This document shows, piece after piece, positions 7,602-10,303 of a stretch of DNA of 10,303 nt. The translations under genes and the position numbers were made by a program. The notes beneath the pieces are model-generated. The model ran no database searches. It had not been told where the DNA came from and saw nothing but the letters and a program-made list of their open reading frames with translations. This stretch comes from Polynucleobacter sp. UBA962 (lineage in GTDB: Bacteria > Pseudomonadota > Gammaproteobacteria > Burkholderiales > Burkholderiaceae), in NCBI GenBank assembly GCA_002292975.1, contig DBCI01000067.1:4680-14982 (forward strand). Direction: 5' to 3'. The first letter of the stretch is position 1. Each line of letters opens with the position of its first letter.

Positions 7602-7635
7602 TTTAACCATTCTTATCGACCATCACTTTAACCGG
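7595..7635. repeat. Cluster of four TTRACC-like motifs between fdhD and metG
   Basis: Near-copies run in the same direction: TTGACCAT (7595-7602), TTAACCAT (7603-7610), TCGACCAT (7616-7623) and TTAACCGG (7628-7635). The two GACCAT copies are 21 bases apart, about two helical turns. The block can also be read as a composite, GACCAT then TTAACC, repeated with four bases inserted. It occupies the middle of the 118-base divergent spacer, where a regulator of metG or fdhD could bind. The regulator is unknown, and no riboswitch-like structure or SAM-box feature was seen. Confidence 0.4.
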
Positions 7636-7669
7636 AGACTAAAATCATTGCTGAATCGATAAAAATAAA

Positions 7670-9328
7670 ATGCGTCAACTTTTAGTCACCTCCGCCCTGC
7701 CCTATGCCAACGGCCAAATCCATATTGGCCATTTGGTGGAATATGTGCAAACCGATATCTGGGTGCGCTTTCAGAGAATGTGTGGCCATGAGGTCCATTA
7801 TGTGGGTGCCGATGATACCCATGGCACACCCATCATGTTGCGTGCTGAGAAAGAAGGCATCAGCCCTAAAGAGCTCATTGATAAAGTCTGGCATGAGCAC
7901 AAACGAGATTTCGATCACTTTTTAATCTCTTTCGATCACTACTACACCACCGATAGCCCTGAGAATGAAATGCTCTCGCGCGAGATTTATCTCAAATTAC
8001 GCGACGCCGGTTTAATAGAGAAACGAGCGATTGAGCAAGCCTACGATCCTGTTAAAGAAATGTTCCTGCCAGATCGTTTCATTAAAGGTCACTGTCCAAA
8101 ATGCGGTGCCGCCGATCAGTATGGTGACTCGTGCGAAAAATGTGGTGCCACTTATGCACCAACCGATCTCAAAAATCCGTATTCCGTCGTGAGCGGTGCC
8201 ACCCCCGTTCGCAAAGTATCCGATCATTATTTTTTCAAGCTCTCCGATCCCCGTTGCGAATCCTTCTTACGCGAGTGGACACAGGTCAAGACACCACTTC
8301 AGACTGAAGCAAAAAATAAGATGAAAGAATGGGTTGGTATTGAAGGGGATAGTAAGTTAGGTGATTGGGATATCTCGCGCGATGCGCCTTACTTCGGCTT
8401 TGAGATCCCCGATGCACCAGGTAAATATTTTTATGTCTGGCTCGATGCCCCGATTGGCTACTACGCTAGCTTTTTGAATTACTGCAAGGCTAAGGGGTTG
8501 GTCTTTGATGACTGGGTTAAGCCTGATAGCAAAACTGAGCAATACCACTTCATCGGTAAAGATATTCTGTATTTTCATACTTTGTTTTGGCCAGCAACTT
8601 TGCATTTTTCTGGATACCGCACCCCCACAAATATCTTTGCACACGGTTTTCTGACGGTCGATGGTGAGAAGATGAGTAAATCACGGGGCACCTTAATCTC
8701 CGCACATAGTGTGATTGAAGCAGGCCTTAATCCTGAATGGTTTCGCTACTACTTTGCGACCAAATTAAACGCCAGCATGGAAGATCTTGATCTTAATTTG
8801 CAAGACTTTGTGGCTCGTGTGAATAGTGATCTCTTAGGCAAATACATCAATATTGCCAGCCGCAGCGCTGGATTTTTAGTGAAGCGCTTTGAGGGCTGTG
8901 TTCTTGACAGCGCAATGGCTCATCCGCTTCTTGACACGATTACTAGCTCAAGTAACGGTATTGCTGAGCTCTACGAATCAAGGGAGTACGCCAAAGCAAT
9001 TCGGCAAATTATGGAATTGGCGGATCTTGTAAATGGCTTTGTGGATGAGAACAAGCCCTGGGATCTTGCCAAAGACCTCTCTCGCAGCGCTCAATTGCAT
9101 GAAGTATGCAGCGTCATCTTGGAGTCCTTCCGTTGTTTAAGTCTTTACCTTAAACCTGTTCTGCCTAAGCTAGTGTCAAACGTCGAGACTTTCTTGGGAG
9201 TTCCGGCAATGCAATGGCAAGATATCAAAACTCCTCTGAAGAGTAGCTCGCCCATTCAACCCTACAAACATTTGATGACACGGGTCGAGCAAACCCAGCT
9301 TGACGAACTGCTAAAACTCAATCTTTAA
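7670..9328 (+). CDS. metG: Methionyl-tRNA synthetase, form without the C-terminal tRNA-binding domain
   Basis: MetG charges tRNA-Met and initiator tRNA with methionine. The 552-residue protein has the class I Rossmann core with HIGH (18-21), an inserted zinc domain with two CxxC knuckles (Cys142, 145, 155 and 158, as in the E. coli-type enzyme), [12 protein letters not shown] (257-268), [10 protein letters not shown] (294-303), the KMSKS loop (334-338) and the helical anticodon-binding domain to the end. E. coli MetG has 677 residues; this one stops just after the anticodon domain, at the point matching the linker before the OB-fold tRNA-binding domain. The next 69 bases encode no remnant of that domain. 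The start precedes [12 protein letters not shown] directly, as expected. No Shine-Dalgarno sequence is present; the DNA before ATG is A-rich, with GATAAA at 7659-7664 as a possible -10. Identity is certain. Confidence 0.98.
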   Translation: MRQLLVTSALPYANGQIHIGHLVEYVQTDIWVRFQRMCGHEVHYVGADDTHGTPIMLRAEKEGISPKELIDKVWHEHKRDFDHFLISFDHYYTTDSPENEMLSREIYLKLRDAGLIEKRAIEQAYDPVKEMFLPDRFIKGHCPKCGAADQYGDSCEKCGATYAPTDLKNPYSVVSGATPVRKVSDHYFFKLSDPRCESFLREWTQVKTPLQTEAKNKMKEWVGIEGDSKLGDWDISRDAPYFGFEIPDAPGKYFYVWLDAPIGYYASFLNYCKAKGLVFDDWVKPDSKTEQYHFIGKDILYFHTLFWPATLHFSGYRTPTNIFAHGFLTVDGEKMSKSRGTLISAHSVIEAGLNPEWFRYYFATKLNASMEDLDLNLQDFVARVNSDLLGKYINIASRSAGFLVKRFEGCVLDSAMAHPLLDTITSSSNGIAELYESREYAKAIRQIMELADLVNGFVDENKPWDLAKDLSRSAQLHEVCSVILESFRCLSLYLKPVLPKLVSNVETFLGVPAMQWQDIKTPLKSSSPIQPYKHLMTRVEQTQLDELLKLNL

Positions 9329-9333
9329 GGCCT

Positions 9334-9359
9334 CACCCAAAAATCGTTAATAATGGGTG
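9334..9359 (+). terminator. Weak hairpin after metG, doubtful terminator
   Basis: CACCCA (9334-9339) can pair with TGGGTG (9354-9359) around a 14-base loop, five bases after the metG stop. The stem is only six pairs plus one possible G-U pair, the loop is large, and no T-run follows directly (the first is TTTT at 9373-9376). It may attenuate rather than stop transcription. Confidence 0.25.
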
Positions 9360-9380
9360 GTAGTAATTCCTGTTTTATTC

Positions 9381-9386
9381 TATAAC
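9381..9386 (+). promoter_or_regulatory. Possible -10 element for the DUF3460-scpA unit
   Basis: TATAAC (5 of 6 matches to TATAAT) would start transcription near 9393, about five bases before the DUF3460 ATG at 9398. No convincing -35 is seen at 17-18 bases, and no Shine-Dalgarno sequence lies between this site and the start codon. Confidence 0.3.
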
Positions 9387-9397
9387 TTATTGATTTT

Positions 9398-9583
9398 ATG
9401 AAGAAATATAAATCGCAAGCCACCCAATTCTTAGAACAACTCAAGTCTCAAAAACCGCATCTTGAGCAAGCACAACGGGAAGGTCGTGCACTCTTGTGGG
9501 ATAAGCCCCAAAATCCCGAGGAGACACGTCGTACTCAATTAGCACGCATCAAACAGCATTCTTACGTGTATCACAATGAGTGA
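9398..9583 (+). CDS. DUF3460 family small protein
   Basis: This 61-residue protein matches, from memory, the DUF3460 family of short betaproteobacterial proteins of unknown function. Family-like features are the opening YKSQATQFLEQLK (4-16), the central QREGRALLWDK (26-36), the RR at 44-45 and the aromatic end YVYHN (56-60). It is rich in Lys, Arg, Gln and Glu, has no signal peptide or membrane segment and no cysteine, and should be a small, mostly helical cytoplasmic protein. No Shine-Dalgarno sequence is present. Its stop overlaps the scpA start by 8 bases, so translation of the two is probably coupled. A link to chromosome segregation can be inferred only from that position. Confidence 0.85.
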   Translation: MKKYKSQATQFLEQLKSQKPHLEQAQREGRALLWDKPQNPEETRRTQLARIKQHSYVYHNE

Positions 9584-10303
9584 GGAGCTCGAATCACTTG
9601 CAACTGGGCCATCGGAAGAAAAGATTGATGGTTTAAGTGCTGCGTTTGCCAAACTTTATGGCGAGCCTTTATTTAAATTACCCACCGATTTATATATCCC
9701 GCCCGATGCTCTCGAAATCTTTCTGGAGGCATTTGAAGGCCCGCTAGATCTATTGCTATACCTAATTCGGAAGCAAAACTTCAATGTCCTCGATATTCCG
9801 ATGGCTGAGGTGACTCAGCAATACCTCAGTTATATCGATCAAATTCGGCACCATAATTTAGAACTTGCCGCTGAGTACTTATTAATGGCTGCGATGTTGA
9901 TCGAAATCAAATCGCGTATGTTACTGCCCATGAAAAAAGCAGATAGCGATGAAGAGGTTGATGACCCACGCGCTGAGTTAGTTCGTCGCTTGCTCGAATA
10001 TGAAAAGATGAAATTAGCTGCACAAGAACTCGATCGCATGCCCCAACTGGGTCGTGACTTCCATGTGGCACATGGCTATGTCGATACCACGGTAGCCATC
10101 ACTTGGCCTGAGGTCAATTTAGAAGATTTACAAATGGCGTGGCGCGATGTTCTCCACCGTGCCAAACTGAATCAGCATCACACGATCACCCGCGAGCAAT
10201 TATCCGTTCGAGATTTTATGACGCGCATCTTGCGACGTTTACAAAACGCACGATTTGTAGAGTTCAGTGAACTCTTTGAGGATGCCATTAAAACTGGTAA
10301 TGG
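9576..10303 (+). CDS. scpA: Segregation and condensation protein A (kleisin), 3' end missing
   Basis: ScpA is the kleisin that bridges the SMC heads and, with ScpB, forms the bacterial condensin that compacts and separates daughter chromosomes. The 242 visible codons stay open to the edge. The family core begins with FLEAFEGPLDLLLYLIRKQN (49-68) and continues with DIPMAEVTQQYLSYI (73-87) and the helix LAAEYLLMAAMLIEIKSRML (97-116), which belongs to the N-terminal part that contacts the SMC neck. An acidic linker (DSDEEVDDP, 123-131) follows. The first 45 or so residues are a variable extension. ATG 9576 is the only ATG between the upstream in-frame stop at 9540-9542 and the conserved core; it lies in ATGAGTGA, where the DUF3460 stop is embedded. 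Family members are usually about 250-300 residues, so only the C-terminal SMC-binding part is likely missing. Confidence 0.95.
   Translation, partial: MSEELESLATGPSEEKIDGLSAAFAKLYGEPLFKLPTDLYIPPDALEIFLEAFEGPLDLLLYLIRKQNFNVLDIPMAEVTQQYLSYIDQIRHHNLELAAEYLLMAAMLIEIKSRMLLPMKKADSDEEVDDPRAELVRRLLEYEKMKLAAQELDRMPQLGRDFHVAHGYVDTTVAITWPEVNLEDLQMAWRDVLHRAKLNQHHTITREQLSVRDFMTRILRRLQNARFVEFSELFEDAIKTGN

Noticed and set aside
7580..7635. CRISPR-like or iteron/origin array
   Set aside because: Units are only 8-11 bases, imperfect and unevenly spaced, with no cas or replication gene nearby. A promoter-region role is simpler.
9329..9397. Frameshifted remnant of the MetG C-terminal domain
   Set aside because: Only 69 bases separate metG from DUF3460, and no frame shows residues of the OB-fold domain.
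1..10303. Hidden mobile element, defence system, tRNA or new gene cluster
   Set aside because: Core genes fill almost all bases with normal lengths and intact motifs, no spacer exceeds 118 bases, and no terminal repeats or tRNA-like folds were seen.

Overview
The window looks like ordinary core chromosome of a betaproteobacterium in the Burkholderiaceae, most like the freshwater genus Polynucleobacter. This is judged from protein similarity recalled from memory (MetG, Dcd, FdhD, DUF3460 and HemC read as Burkholderiales-type), from moderate base composition, and from very tight packing. No search was run, so the genus is an inference.

Layout, left to right: a 52-base edge with no supportable gene; ubiC (+, chorismate lyase), whose 3' end overlaps the 3' end of convergent hemD by 77 bases; hemC-hemD (-), two consecutive tetrapyrrole-biosynthesis steps in one operon; a 54-base divergent spacer holding a 16-base dyad over the -10 position; argH (+, argininosuccinate lyase), ending 4 bases from the convergent end of a 750-residue Orn/Lys/Arg-type PLP decarboxylase (-); dcd (-, dCTP deaminase), 5 bases upstream of the decarboxylase and probably co-transcribed with it; fdhD (-, formate dehydrogenase sulfurtransferase); a 118-base divergent spacer with a cluster of short repeats; metG (+, methionyl-tRNA synthetase without the C-terminal tRNA-binding domain); a 69-base spacer; a 61-residue DUF3460 protein (+); and scpA (+, condensin kleisin), cut by the right edge, whose start overlaps the DUF3460 stop.

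The genes serve separate housekeeping pathways: ubiquinone (ubiC), heme (hemC, hemD), arginine and perhaps polyamine or acid response (argH, decarboxylase), dUMP/dTTP supply (dcd), formate dehydrogenase maturation (fdhD), translation (metG) and chromosome segregation (scpA). Real operon logic is visible for hemC-hemD, dcd-decarboxylase and DUF3460-scpA.

I found no mobile element, CRISPR array, RNA gene, phage remnant or defence system, and nothing that amounts to a new biological system. The observations most worth a second look are the symmetric, possibly bidirectional hemC/argH promoter, the missing Shine-Dalgarno sites with -10-like hexamers right at start codons, the repeat cluster between fdhD and metG, the short MetG, the coding overlap of ubiC with hemD, and the coupling of DUF3460 to scpA. 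No stretch over 300 bases lacks a gene.
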